DNA of 36,488 nt. Origin: Isosphaera sp. Lineage in GTDB: Bacteria; Planctomycetota; Phycisphaerae; Phycisphaerales; UBA1924. Below the pieces are notes generated by a model. It had not been told where the DNA came from, did no database searches, and saw only the letters and a program-made list of their open reading frames with translations. The stretch lies in the NCBI GenBank assembly GCA_013822085.1, contig PNJV01000023.1, positions 1-36,488 of the forward strand, written 5' to 3'. Each line of letters opens with the position of its first letter. The stretch's first letter is position 1. Below are positions 1 to 6,661 of the stretch, in pieces. The translations under genes were made by a program, and so were the position numbers.

Positions 1-2
1 CC

Positions 3-761
3 TCCCCCACCACCCCCACGTCCTCCACCTCCCTCGCCCCCACTCACATCACTCCCGGCCCGTCCGCCGGCACAGCCCTGGCTGGGGCCCCAGCCTTGCA
101 CGGGGCCACGCCGGCAGACCTCGCCTCGGCCACGCCCTTCGTCCCCGACCAGCCCGAGGCCCCCACGCCCCCGGACCTTCTCCCTACGTATGTGCAGCTG
201 GCCCTCCAGGGCCGCCTGGCCCTGCGCGTCGTGGCCCCCGTGGGCATCCCCGCCGACGAGCTCTTCGTCCGGCTCGACGCCCTGGCCGACCGCCCGCGCA
301 CGCCCGCCACCACCTCCGCCACGCTCTGGCAGCGGGCCCCGGACACCGACAGCGGGCGCACCCTCGCCGCTGTCCGCTCGCTCGACGCGTCCCGCGCCAT
401 GGCCAGCGCCGCCACGCCGCCAACCCCCGCGCTCCTGACCAACTCGGAGCCGTCAGACGCCGCCCAGGACGCGCCCCCCCTGACCCCGCTGATCGTGCCC
501 AGCCCTTCTCCGGCTGTGCTCGACGACCGCGTCTACCTCGCCTCGGTCGTCGCCACGCCGTCGGCGATCGACCGCCTCATCCGCTCGCTCAGGTCCGGCA
601 ACGTGCGCGTGCTGGCCGAAACGCTCAACGCCCACCCGCTCCCGCAGGACCAGCCCGCCACCACCGACCCAGCAGCTGAGCCCGCCTCTCCCGCTGCCGT
701 GCGCACCCTGGTGCCCGTAGTGATCGAGCTCCGGCCCGCCGACTCTGCGCCGCTGCGCTGA
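3..761 (+). CDS. hypothetical protein, 5'-truncated by window edge
   Basis: The frame is open from base 3 to the TGA at 759-761, so this is probably the C-terminal 252 residues of a longer protein whose start lies outside the window. A TTG at 96 is the only early alternative start, and no ribosome site precedes it. The visible part is rich in Pro, Ala and Thr. Short ordered-looking stretches (LPTYVQLALQGRLALRVVAP and VYLASVVATPSAIDRLIRSL) sit between low-complexity linkers. No family was recognised. The layout of disordered linkers around short hydrophobic or amphipathic segments would fit the tail of a membrane-associated or anti-sigma-type protein, but nothing in the sequence proves that. 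The gene ends 88 bases before the ubiA-like gene on the same strand. Confidence 0.55.
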   Translation, partial: SPTTPTSSTSLAPTHITPGPSAGTALAGAPALHGATPADLASATPFVPDQPEAPTPPDLLPTYVQLALQGRLALRVVAPVGIPADELFVRLDALADRPRTPATTSATLWQRAPDTDSGRTLAAVRSLDASRAMASAATPPTPALLTNSEPSDAAQDAPPLTPLIVPSPSPAVLDDRVYLASVVATPSAIDRLIRSLRSGNVRVLAETLNAHPLPQDQPATTDPAAEPASPAAVRTLVPVVIELRPADSAPLR

Positions 762-834
762 CGCCACGCGCCCCGCCGGGCCTCGCCCTCTCACCCCCGC
801 CCCCCAGCCGCCAGCCGCTGCCCTGGCGGTTCTC

Positions 835-840
835 TACCAT
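835..840 (+). promoter_or_regulatory. -10-like hexamer TACCAT before the prenyltransferase
   Basis: TACCAT lies 9 bases upstream of the ATG at 850, which has no Shine-Dalgarno sequence. Transcription starting about 7 bases after the hexamer would give an mRNA with almost no leader. No convincing -35 is visible. This is one of a set of similar sites in the window. Confidence 0.4.
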
Positions 841-849
841 CCACGCACG

Positions 850-1830
850 ATGCCGGCCGCGACCGACACGCACGCGCCCCAACCTCCACTGACGCCCACG
901 CCGGACCACCCCGACGCCTCCCCACGCCGACCGAGCTGGCGCGCCTCGCTGCTCCTGGCCGCTGCGGACATCAAGCTCGCCCACTCGGTCTTTGCGCTCC
1001 CCTTTGCGGTGCTGGGCCTCTTCCTGGCCCGGCCCGCGACGCACCCGCCGCAGCACACCGCCCTCCAGCTTTTCCTGGTTGTTCTGTGCATGATCACCGC
1101 GCGCAGCTGGGCCATGCTCTTCAACCGCATCGCCGACGCCCGCTTCGACGCCGCCAACCCGCGCACCGCGCGCCGGGCCGTCGCCTCGGGCGCGCTCCCG
1201 CTTGGGCGGGCCGTGGCCCTGGCCCTCACCTGCGCCGGCGCGTTCATGCTCCCAGCCGGCGCCTTCTGGGCCCTCGACGCCAACCCCTGGCCCCTGGCCC
1301 TGAGCCTCCCCGTCTTGGCGTGGCTGGCGGCCTACTCGCTGGCCAAGCGCTTCACCTGGCTCTGCCACGCCCTGCTCGGCTCGGCGCTGGCCATCTCCCC
1401 GCTGGCCGCGGCCATCGCCGTCGAGCCCGCTGCGCTGGCCTCCACCCCGGCGTTGTGGGCCATCGCCGGCATGGTCCTGCTCTGGGTCGCCGGCTTTGAC
1501 ATCCTCTACGCGCTCCAGGACACCGCCTTCGACCGCGCCGCGGGCCTGCGCAGCATCCCGGCCGACCTGGGCACGCGCGCCGCTGTGTGGATCAGCCGGG
1601 CCTGGCACGCCCTGGCCGCTGCCTCACTGGCCGGCGCCTGCGTCCTGGAGCCACGCTTCGGCCCGCTCTTCTGGTCCGCCAGCGCCCTGGCCGCTGCGCT
1701 CCTCGTGGCCGAGCACGTCGTGCTCGTCCGCCGCGGCCTGGCCGGGCTGCCCGTTGCTTTCTTTACCCTCAACGGCGTCTTCTCGTGCCTCCTGGGCGCC
1801 GCCGGCGTGCTCGACCTGCTGGCCGTGTGA
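850..1830 (+). CDS. ubiA: UbiA-family prenyltransferase (MqnP/UbiA-like)
   Basis: Integral membrane prenyltransferase of 326 residues, which would attach a polyprenyl chain to an aromatic acid in quinone synthesis. Both Asp-rich Mg/diphosphate motifs are present: N92-R-x-x-D96-x-x-x-D100 followed by NPRTARR, and D217-I-L-Y-A-x-Q-D224-x-x-x-D228. Hydrophobic segments run through residues 45-320. The opening IKLAHSVFALPFAVLGL and the second motif resemble the UbiA subgroup used in the futalosine menaquinone pathway (MqnP) more than E. coli UbiA, but no other mqn gene is in the window, so the substrate is uncertain. The first 30 residues are a Pro-rich tail. The ATG at 850 lacks a ribosome site and is preceded by TACCAT. 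A strong hairpin follows the stop. Confidence 0.85.
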   Translation: MPAATDTHAPQPPLTPTPDHPDASPRRPSWRASLLLAAADIKLAHSVFALPFAVLGLFLARPATHPPQHTALQLFLVVLCMITARSWAMLFNRIADARFDAANPRTARRAVASGALPLGRAVALALTCAGAFMLPAGAFWALDANPWPLALSLPVLAWLAAYSLAKRFTWLCHALLGSALAISPLAAAIAVEPAALASTPALWAIAGMVLLWVAGFDILYALQDTAFDRAAGLRSIPADLGTRAAVWISRAWHALAAASLAGACVLEPRFGPLFWSASALAAALLVAEHVVLVRRGLAGLPVAFFTLNGVFSCLLGAAGVLDLLAV

Positions 1831-1851
1831 GGATGCCCCTCGGCCGCGCCA

Positions 1852-1884
1852 CCTCCGCCGTGCGGGCATGCTGGCACGCGGAGG
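1852..1884 (+). terminator. GC-rich hairpin after the prenyltransferase gene
   Basis: CCTCCGCCGTGC and GCACGCGGAGG form an 11-12 bp stem with one bulged base around a 10-base loop that contains GCATGC. It starts 21 bases after the prenyltransferase stop. No T tract follows, so it is a hairpin compatible with a Rho-assisted or U-less terminator rather than a classical intrinsic one. Confidence 0.45.
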
Positions 1885-1930
1885 ATCGTCAAATAATCCG
1901 CACAAAGGGCCCGATATCATCGGATCAGTA

Positions 1931-1958
1931 TTGGTTTCAAAATATTCTGAAATATCCA
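1931..1958 (+). promoter_or_regulatory. candidate promoter with operator palindrome in its spacer (upstream of GbsR-like gene)
   Basis: TTGGTT (1931-1936) and TATCCA (1953-1958) are separated by 16 bases. The spacer is almost exactly filled by an 18-bp imperfect palindrome at 1935-1952, TTTCAAAATATTCTGAAA, in which 16 of 18 positions are symmetric. The stretch 1890-1990 is markedly AT-richer than its surroundings. A palindrome so placed would let a dimeric regulator block RNA polymerase, and the GbsR-type regulator encoded 35 bases downstream is the obvious candidate. Autoregulation is an inference. Confidence 0.45.
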
Positions 1959-1980
1959 TGCCCTCCCGCGGGACAGTTCG

Positions 1981-1986
1981 TATAGT
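1981..1986 (+). promoter_or_regulatory. -10-like hexamer TATAGT next to GTG start
   Basis: TATAGT sits exactly 6 bases before the GTG at 1993, so a transcript initiated at the usual distance would begin at or next to the start codon. No Shine-Dalgarno sequence and no clear -35 are visible. This is a second candidate promoter for the GbsR-type gene, in addition to the one at 1931-1958. Confidence 0.4.
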
Positions 1987-1992
1987 GATACG

Positions 1993-2616
1993 GTGCCCAC
2001 GCCGACACACACGAGCACAGCCGTGAAAACGGACCCCGCCAGCGCACCGGGCACAGCCCAGGGCCTGACGCAGTTGCAGGACTCGTTCATCGCCTCCTGG
2101 GGCCAGATGGGCACGACCTGGGGGGTCAGCCGGACCATGGCCGAGGTCCACGCCCTGCTCCTGATCACCGGCGAGCCGATGTGCACCGACGACGTGATGG
2201 AACGCCTGGCGATCTCGCGCGGCAACGCGTCGATGTCGCTGCGGGCGCTGCTGGACTGGAACGTGATCACGCGCACGCACAAGCGCGGCGACCGCAAGGA
2301 GTACTTCCAGGCCGTCCCCGACGCCTGGACGATGCTCCAGGCCGTGGTGCGCCAGCGCATGAAGCGCGAGCTCAACCCGGTCCTGCACTCGCTCATCGAG
2401 CTGCGCGACCTGAGCGCCCCGCCCCGCCGGGGCCAAGACCAGCCGACCCAGGACCACAACGCCAGGCTCGACGCCCTGATCGACCTGCTCACGCTCTTTG
2501 ACCGGGTCGGCACCCGGTTCCTCCAGCTCCCCCCCGACCAGCTCCGCCTGGCCGCCTCCGCGCTGAGCGAGCCCGACCCTCCGGCGACCGCCCCGATTCA
2601 GGAGGACCCCGCGTGA
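1993..2616 (+). CDS. GbsR/MarR-type winged-helix transcriptional regulator
   Basis: 207-residue DNA-binding protein. The opening FIASWGQMGTTWGVSRTMAE and the helix-turn-helix region with MERLAISRGNASMSLRALL, followed by the wing RTHKRGDRKEYFQA, match the GbsR family (COG1510), whose best known member represses glycine-betaine synthesis in Bacillus. Here the ligand and targets are unknown. The C-terminal half is helical and probably forms the dimer interface. The GTG start at 1993 has no ribosome site; a GTG at 2023 is an alternative. The stop overlaps the GTG of the next gene (GTGA), so the two are translationally coupled. An AT-rich upstream region with an 18-bp palindrome suggests autoregulation. 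Confidence 0.8.
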   Translation: MPTPTHTSTAVKTDPASAPGTAQGLTQLQDSFIASWGQMGTTWGVSRTMAEVHALLLITGEPMCTDDVMERLAISRGNASMSLRALLDWNVITRTHKRGDRKEYFQAVPDAWTMLQAVVRQRMKRELNPVLHSLIELRDLSAPPRRGQDQPTQDHNARLDALIDLLTLFDRVGTRFLQLPPDQLRLAASALSEPDPPATAPIQEDPA

Positions 2617-3158
2617 GCACTCAGACCGCGACACCCGATCTGTGCTACTCGGCGGCACGAATCCTCCGCGCAACGAGCACGTGCGTGCGCTGGACCTTCG
2701 CGGGCCCCGCGGGCACCGTCAGCGACGGGTCGCTGACGATCGAGATCCGCGCCGGCGATGACGACGCCGTCACCGCGTGGCCCCGCTTCGACCTGCCCGC
2801 GCGCTCGCCGGCGAGCCACAGCCTCACCAGCCGCGACCTGACCACGTGCTCCGACCACGCCACACGCCCCGACCACGCCGCACGCCCCAATCACAGCGCC
2901 GGCCTCGATCAAAGCGCAGTGCCGGAGACGGGCCGCCTCGAACCCTTCTCAGCGGTGGCATCGATCGACCGCGCCACGCGGGTGCTGAGCATCGACGCCG
3001 GCGACTGGCTCAGCGTCAGCATCTCGATCGACACGCGAACTCCACGGCTCCTGTTTGCACGCACCTCCTTGCTGAAAGAGCACGGGATCTCCGGTCCGGG
3101 GACCGATGCGCCCGCGCTGGCAACCATGGGCAAGGGCCGCCCCTACCCAGAGGGCTGA
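2613..3158 (+). CDS. hypothetical protein coupled to the GbsR-like regulator
   Basis: 181 residues with no recognised family. The GTG start at 2613 overlaps the regulator's TGA in a GTGA junction and has a good ribosome site (AGGAGG about 8 bases upstream), so expression is tied to the regulator. The N-terminal half reads like a beta-rich domain (CVRWTFAGPAGTVSDGSLTI). The middle holds a short repeat built on DHA and PNHS-like units (roughly residues 85-110). The C-terminal part (VLSIDAGDWLSVSISIDTR) again looks like strands. There is no signal peptide or membrane helix. The TGA at 3156-3158 directly abuts the stop of the convergent gene. Confidence 0.6.
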   Translation: MSTQTATPDLCYSAARILRATSTCVRWTFAGPAGTVSDGSLTIEIRAGDDDAVTAWPRFDLPARSPASHSLTSRDLTTCSDHATRPDHAARPNHSAGLDQSAVPETGRLEPFSAVASIDRATRVLSIDAGDWLSVSISIDTRTPRLLFARTSLLKEHGISGPGTDAPALATMGKGRPYPEG

Positions 3159-3989
3159 TCACCCGCGACGGCCCAAGAACCAGCCGAGCAACCCGAACAA
3201 CGCCACGCTGCCCGCCAGGATGCCCAGCCACATCGGGAAGTTGCCAGCCATGGTCTGGACAAGGCCGATGCCGGCCACGCCGGTCATGGCCAGGATGACC
3301 ACGGCGAGCACCAGCGACATCAGGGCCACCATGCCCAGCGCAAGGCCGCCCGCGAACCCCGAGGGCCCCGGCTCGAACGGCTCGGCAGCCAGGACCATCA
3401 CGCCGCCGCCGCCCGAGCCGCCGACATCCGACGCAACGCCCGCGGGCTCGAACAACCCCGCCCCAGCCGGCGCGCCGCTGTCGCCCGGGGCGCCCGCGCC
3501 GGACTGGCCATAGACGTCCTGGAGGAGGGTCGCGCCGGCGGCGGTGTCCTCGTTGCGGGTCAGGTCCAAGATGGCCGAGCCGGACCCGCCGGCGTCACCG
3601 CCGAAGCCGCTCAGGCCGCCCATGGTCGGGGCGACCTGCGTCTGCGCCGACGGGTCGTCCTGGTCGAGCTCGTCGGCCTCGAAGATCGAGATGCCCGACT
3701 TTTCCTTGGTCGCTGAGTCGGCCAGGCCGATGGAGCTGCCGTCGGCCGTGGCGGGCGTGCCGACGCTGCCGGTGTCCGCCAGGCCGATCTCGCCGGTATC
3801 GACCAGCGGGATGCCGCCGCCCCCGGCGTCGTCGCCGGCGAGCAGGTCGACCTGCTCGCGCTTGAAGACCAGCTTGTCACGGTCGCGGAACTCCTGGAGC
3901 TGGCCCGACGACGCCATCTCCCGGACGCGGTCCTCGCTCACGCTCAGGCGAGCGGCGGCCTCTTCGAGTGTGTAAAAGAACTTTGCCAT
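3159..3989 (-). CDS. HTH (excisionase/MerR-like) protein with C-terminal membrane anchor
   Basis: 276 residues from an ATG at 3989 with a ribosome site GGAGGT 6 bases upstream; this start is preferred over an upstream in-frame one that would add a poor Arg-rich tail. Residues 1-50 form an excisionase-type HTH_17 domain (FYTLEEAAARLSVSEDRVRE, then the wing DKLVFKREQVDLL). Residues 52-200 are acidic, Gly/Ser/Asp-rich and probably disordered, with a motif around AILDLTRNEDTAAGATLLQD that I associate with similar planctomycete proteins. Two hydrophobic helices close the protein (about 205-230 and 245-268). The layout suggests a membrane-tethered DNA-binding protein; its targets are unknown. It lies 88 bases downstream of lexA and could be co-transcribed, although TATCAT at 4055-4060 could serve as its own -10. 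Confidence 0.7.
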   Translation of the reverse strand: MAKFFYTLEEAAARLSVSEDRVREMASSGQLQEFRDRDKLVFKREQVDLLAGDDAGGGGIPLVDTGEIGLADTGSVGTPATADGSSIGLADSATKEKSGISIFEADELDQDDPSAQTQVAPTMGGLSGFGGDAGGSGSAILDLTRNEDTAAGATLLQDVYGQSGAGAPGDSGAPAGAGLFEPAGVASDVGGSGGGGVMVLAAEPFEPGPSGFAGGLALGMVALMSLVLAVVILAMTGVAGIGLVQTMAGNFPMWLGILAGSVALFGLLGWFLGRRG

Positions 3990-4077
3990 TGCCAGACCTC
4001 CGCAGCCGGGGCGGCGGGCCGACACCGACCGGCGGCGGCGCACGTTCCCGGCGCATGATACCCGACGGGGCCGGCGA

Positions 4078-4692
4078 TCAGTACCTGCGCACCACCGCCT
4101 TGACGATGCCCTGGACCTTGCAGTCGCGGACGATGATCGGGGCGAAGTTCGGGTTGGCCGGCTGCAGCCGCACGTGGTCGGTCTCGCGGAAGAAGCTCTT
4201 GAGGGTGGTCTGGCCGTCGGGCAGGAGGGCCACGACGCGGTCGCCGTTGTGAGCGACGTCGGAGCGCTGCACCAGGACGTAGTCGCCGTCGAAGATCCCC
4301 TCGTCCTTCATGGAGTCGCCGTCGACTCGCAGCGCAAAGGTCTTGCCCACGGCCTCGTCGCTGGCTCCCAGGAAGGAGACCAGGTCGAGCTCGTCGGTGT
4401 CGGCGACCTTCTCGATCGGGTTGCCGGCGGCGATCTTGCCCACCAGCGGGAAGCGGAGGGGGCGCGACTCGTCGGGCACCGCGACGCCCTCAGCGATCGA
4501 CAAAGAGCGTGCCTTGTTGGCCTCGCGGACCAGGGCCCCCTTCTTGATCAGCGCCTCGACGTGCTCGAAGACCGTGACCTTGCTCACGCCGATCTGGTCG
4601 GCCAGCTCTTGCATGGTCGGCGAGAACCCGTACCGGATCCGCCAGTCGCGGATCAGCCCCAGGATGCGGAGTTGCTTGGGCGTCAGATTCAT
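4078..4692 (-). CDS. lexA: LexA repressor
   Basis: Repressor of the SOS DNA-damage response, 204 residues, the usual LexA length. Residues 1-65 are the winged-helix DNA-binding domain (LTPKQLRILGLIRDW ... SPTMQELADQIGVSKVTVFE). The self-cleavage site is the Ala89-Gly90 pair in KIAAGNP. The S24 protease dyad is Ser127 in GDSMKDEG and Lys165 in TTLKSF. RecA-stimulated autocleavage at Ala-Gly is established for the family. The ATG at 4692 has a weak GGGAG ribosome site about 9 bases upstream. No near promoter was found; the best one is at 5158-5185, about 470 bases upstream, which implies a long leader or a preceding small gene. Confidence 0.95.
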   Translation of the reverse strand: MNLTPKQLRILGLIRDWRIRYGFSPTMQELADQIGVSKVTVFEHVEALIKKGALVREANKARSLSIAEGVAVPDESRPLRFPLVGKIAAGNPIEKVADTDELDLVSFLGASDEAVGKTFALRVDGDSMKDEGIFDGDYVLVQRSDVAHNGDRVVALLPDGQTTLKSFFRETDHVRLQPANPNFAPIIVRDCKVQGIVKAVVRRY

Positions 4693-5137
4693 GGTCGTGC
4701 TCCCAGACCGCCGCTGTGCGGGGGGATGCCCGCCGCAGAACGGGGTTGTTGTGTGTGGCGTGCGCGCGGTGGTTTCGCGCCCGGCTCAGATGCCTACGGC
4801 TTGCGGGCGGGGTGTCGAAGAGGCTCGCCTGGCTGGTGGGCGTCGGTGCGAGCGCCGGTGCGAGCGCAGCGTGTTCTGCTGATTGATCCGTGCGCGTGGG
4901 CCACCAGTGGCTGCTGCACGGCTCAAGCTGGTATCGCGTCAGATACTCACCGCCGGGGCCCAGCGCCAACAGCGGAGTTCCCTCGGGGCATGGCTGCCCC
5001 GACAGGCAGCGCGCCGTTGCGCGCATAAGGCTTGTCCACAGCGATCTGATCGTGTGCGACCGCGCTCGGCTTTGCACCCACCGCGCTGACTGGTTCGGCG
5101 TGCCGTCACGGCGCTGTGGGTTGCGTGGATGGATCAT
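4490..5137 (-). CDS. possible hypothetical ORF upstream of lexA (weak)
   Basis: An ATG at 5137 is preceded by a GAGGA ribosome site with 6-base spacing and, 20 bases further up, by a good promoter (TTGCGT-N16-TATCCT). This is the best-signalled start in the 600-base gap between lexA and dprA. The frame encodes about 150 residues before it reaches lexA (for example LLALGPGGEYLTRYQLEPC) and then runs 200 bases into lexA, where it is clearly a shadow. So either the true gene is shorter through a frameshift, or the signals belong to a long lexA leader. No family was recognised. A single TTGTCCACA (5032-5040), one mismatch from a DnaA box, also lies here. Confidence 0.25.
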   Translation of the reverse strand: MIHPRNPQRRDGTPNQSARWVQSRARSHTIRSLWTSLMRATARCLSGQPCPEGTPLLALGPGGEYLTRYQLEPCSSHWWPTRTDQSAEHAALAPALAPTPTSQASLFDTPPASRRHLSRARNHRAHATHNNPVLRRASPRTAAVWEHDHESDAQATPHPGADPRLADPVRVLADHARAGRPDRREQGHGLRARRGADQEGGPGPRGQQGTLFVDR

Positions 5138-5157
5138 CGAGCGTCCTCGTTTGGTCA

Positions 5158-5185
5158 AGGATAGCCGATCATCGTCCATACGCAA
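5158..5185 (-). promoter_or_regulatory. sigma70-type promoter reading toward lexA
   Basis: On the minus strand TTGCGT (5185-5180) and TATCCT (5163-5158) are separated by 16 bases, giving a start near 5151. It is the best promoter between dprA and lexA and probably drives lexA, directly or through a small upstream ORF starting at 5137. Confidence 0.55.
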
Positions 5186-5202
5186 GGGACTTTGTGATTT
5201 AT

Positions 5203-5217
5203 TTTCGGTGTGTGTTC
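5203..5217. promoter_or_regulatory. possible LexA-binding direct repeat
   Basis: On the plus strand TTTC-N7-GTTC lies about 18 bases upstream of the -35 of the lexA-directed promoter. It differs at one position from the GTTC-N7-GTTC SOS box of alphaproteobacteria; read another way it is TTCG-N9-CGAA, a weak palindrome. The SOS box of this lineage is not known to me, so this is only a candidate. Confidence 0.2.
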
Positions 5218-5261
5218 GAATCTGAGCCTATTACGCTGATTATTTTTTCATTTTGCACGGA

Positions 5262-5289
5262 CTATTTGAGGCTCACAAGAGCCAAATAG
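5262..5289 (-). terminator. hairpin immediately after dprA
   Basis: CTATTTGAGGCTC and GAGCCAAATAG pair over 11 bp with a 2-base bulge around the loop ACAA, starting 2 bases past the dprA stop. It lies in an AT-rich island (5195-5300). No uninterrupted T tract follows on the dprA strand, although an A-rich stretch does, so it is a likely but atypical terminator. Confidence 0.45.
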
Positions 5290-5291
5290 GG

Positions 5292-6488
5292 TTATCCATG
5301 CAATTGCCGTATGATCCGCGTGCCTTGCCGAGCGATCAGGCGTTGGAGTTCCAGAATGGTCAGCGTGGCACGCAGGGCGCCGGGCTCGAGGCCGGTGGCC
5401 TGGGCGAGCTGATCGAGCGTGCGCGGCTCGGTGAGGGCGGCCAGGATCGCCTGGTGGGTCGCGGGCCGCTCGGGCTGGGGGGGCTGAGGGGGTTGAGGGG
5501 GGTTGGGGGGTGGCGTGGGATGGGCGTCGGGCGTGGGGATGGGCGCGTAGCGCGCAGCGTGGGTGCCGTAGAAGTGATGGCGCGCCGGCTCGGCGAGCGC
5601 GTCGAGGATGTCCGCCGGCGAGATCGTCAGCACGGCCCCGCCTGAGCGGATCAGACGCAGGCACCCTGCGCTGGTGGGAGAATCGACCCGGCCCGGGAGC
5701 GCAAAGACCTCGCGGCCGTGCTCCTCGGCGGCCTGCTGGGCGGTGATGAGCGAGCCGGAGCCCTCGCCGGCCTCGATGACCAGCACGCCCAGCGCCATGC
5801 CCGAGATGATGCGGTTGCGGGCGGGGAAGTTGTCGGCGACCGGCGGCGTGCCCATGGGCAGCTCGCTGACGATGGCGCCGCCGAGTTCGAGGACCTTGGC
5901 GAAGAGGTCGGCGTGCTCGTCGGGGTAGGCCCGGTCGACGCCGCAGCCCAGGACAACGAGCGTGCGCCCCTTGGCCCGCAGCGCCGCCCGGTGCGCGGCG
6001 CCATCGATGCCGCGTGCGCCGCCGGAGATCACGGCCAGCCCCGCTGAGGCCAGCGCGTGGGCGAAGCGTTCGGTCTGCTCGATGCCGTAGGCGGTCGATC
6101 TGCGCGAGCCGACGACGGCGATGGGGTAGCGGTCGAGGCGCGCCGGGTCCCAGGAGCCGCGGACGTAGAGGACGGGCGGCGGGTCGGGGATCTGGGCCAG
6201 CAGGGGCGGATAGTCTGTGGACCCGAAGGCGACAAGTTGCGCGCCGGCGGCGGCGGCGCGCTCGAGCTCGCCGTCGGCGGCCCGGCCGGAGGTTGGGCGG
6301 GAGTCAACCATGGCCTTGGCGCGCTCGGCCCCCACGCCCGGGACCGTGCGCAGGCGTTCGGCGGTCGCGTCCAGGACGGCCCCCGGCGAGCCGAGGGTGG
6401 CGATCGCGCGGGCGATCAGGACCGGCCCCCAGCCGGGGGCTGCGCACAGGCGGAGGATCTGGTGCGTGTGCTGGGTGTGGTGGGACAC
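5292..6488 (-). CDS. dprA: DNA-processing protein DprA (Smf)
   Basis: Protects incoming single-stranded DNA and loads RecA on it during natural transformation. 398 residues from the GTG at 6488; an upstream in-frame ATG at 6674 would add about 60 Pro-rich residues encoded by a repeat tract and would overlap the divergent gene, so it was rejected. Residues 10-65 hold a helix-hairpin-helix-like part (RLRTVPGVGAERAKAM). The Rossmann DprA core spans about 85-300, with GSRRSTAYG (127-135), SGGARGIDGAAHRAAL (155-170), GCGVDRAYP (181-189) and FPARNRIISG (221-230). A Pro-rich linker (about 312-340) leads to the C-terminal winged helix (ATHQAILAALTEPRTLDQL). It suggests competence, although no com genes are in the window. 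Confidence 0.93.
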   Translation of the reverse strand: MSHHTQHTHQILRLCAAPGWGPVLIARAIATLGSPGAVLDATAERLRTVPGVGAERAKAMVDSRPTSGRAADGELERAAAAGAQLVAFGSTDYPPLLAQIPDPPPVLYVRGSWDPARLDRYPIAVVGSRRSTAYGIEQTERFAHALASAGLAVISGGARGIDGAAHRAALRAKGRTLVVLGCGVDRAYPDEHADLFAKVLELGGAIVSELPMGTPPVADNFPARNRIISGMALGVLVIEAGEGSGSLITAQQAAEEHGREVFALPGRVDSPTSAGCLRLIRSGGAVLTISPADILDALAEPARHHFYGTHAARYAPIPTPDAHPTPPPNPPQPPQPPQPERPATHQAILAALTEPRTLDQLAQATGLEPGALRATLTILELQRLIARQGTRIIRQLHG

Positions 6489-6500
6489 GCGTGTGCTGGG

Positions 6501-6530
6501 GTGGCTGGGGGTGGCTGGGGGTGGCTGGGG
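6501..6530. repeat. three 10-bp tandem repeats GTGGCTGGGG
   Basis: Three exact copies of GTGGCTGGGG, flanked by partial copies (6491-6500 and 6531-6545), lie just upstream of the dprA start in the gap to the divergent SpoIID-like gene. The G runs on the plus strand could form a quadruplex. It could influence dprA expression; no direct evidence. Confidence 0.75.
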
Positions 6531-6661
6531 GGTAGCTCGGGGTGGGGCGAGGCTGGCGCGTGGGGGCGTGCCGGCCCGCTGGGCACCCGGAGTGTGCAGC
6601 ACCGGGCGGGGCGCGTGCCGATAGAGCAATGATGCGCGAGCGTACCAGCTTGGGAGGAACA

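Noticed and set aside
5032..5040. TTGTCCACA, one mismatch from a DnaA box, in an intergenic region near an AT-rich stretch
   Set aside because: Only one box is visible, and no dnaA, dnaN or box cluster is nearby, so it does not support a replication origin.
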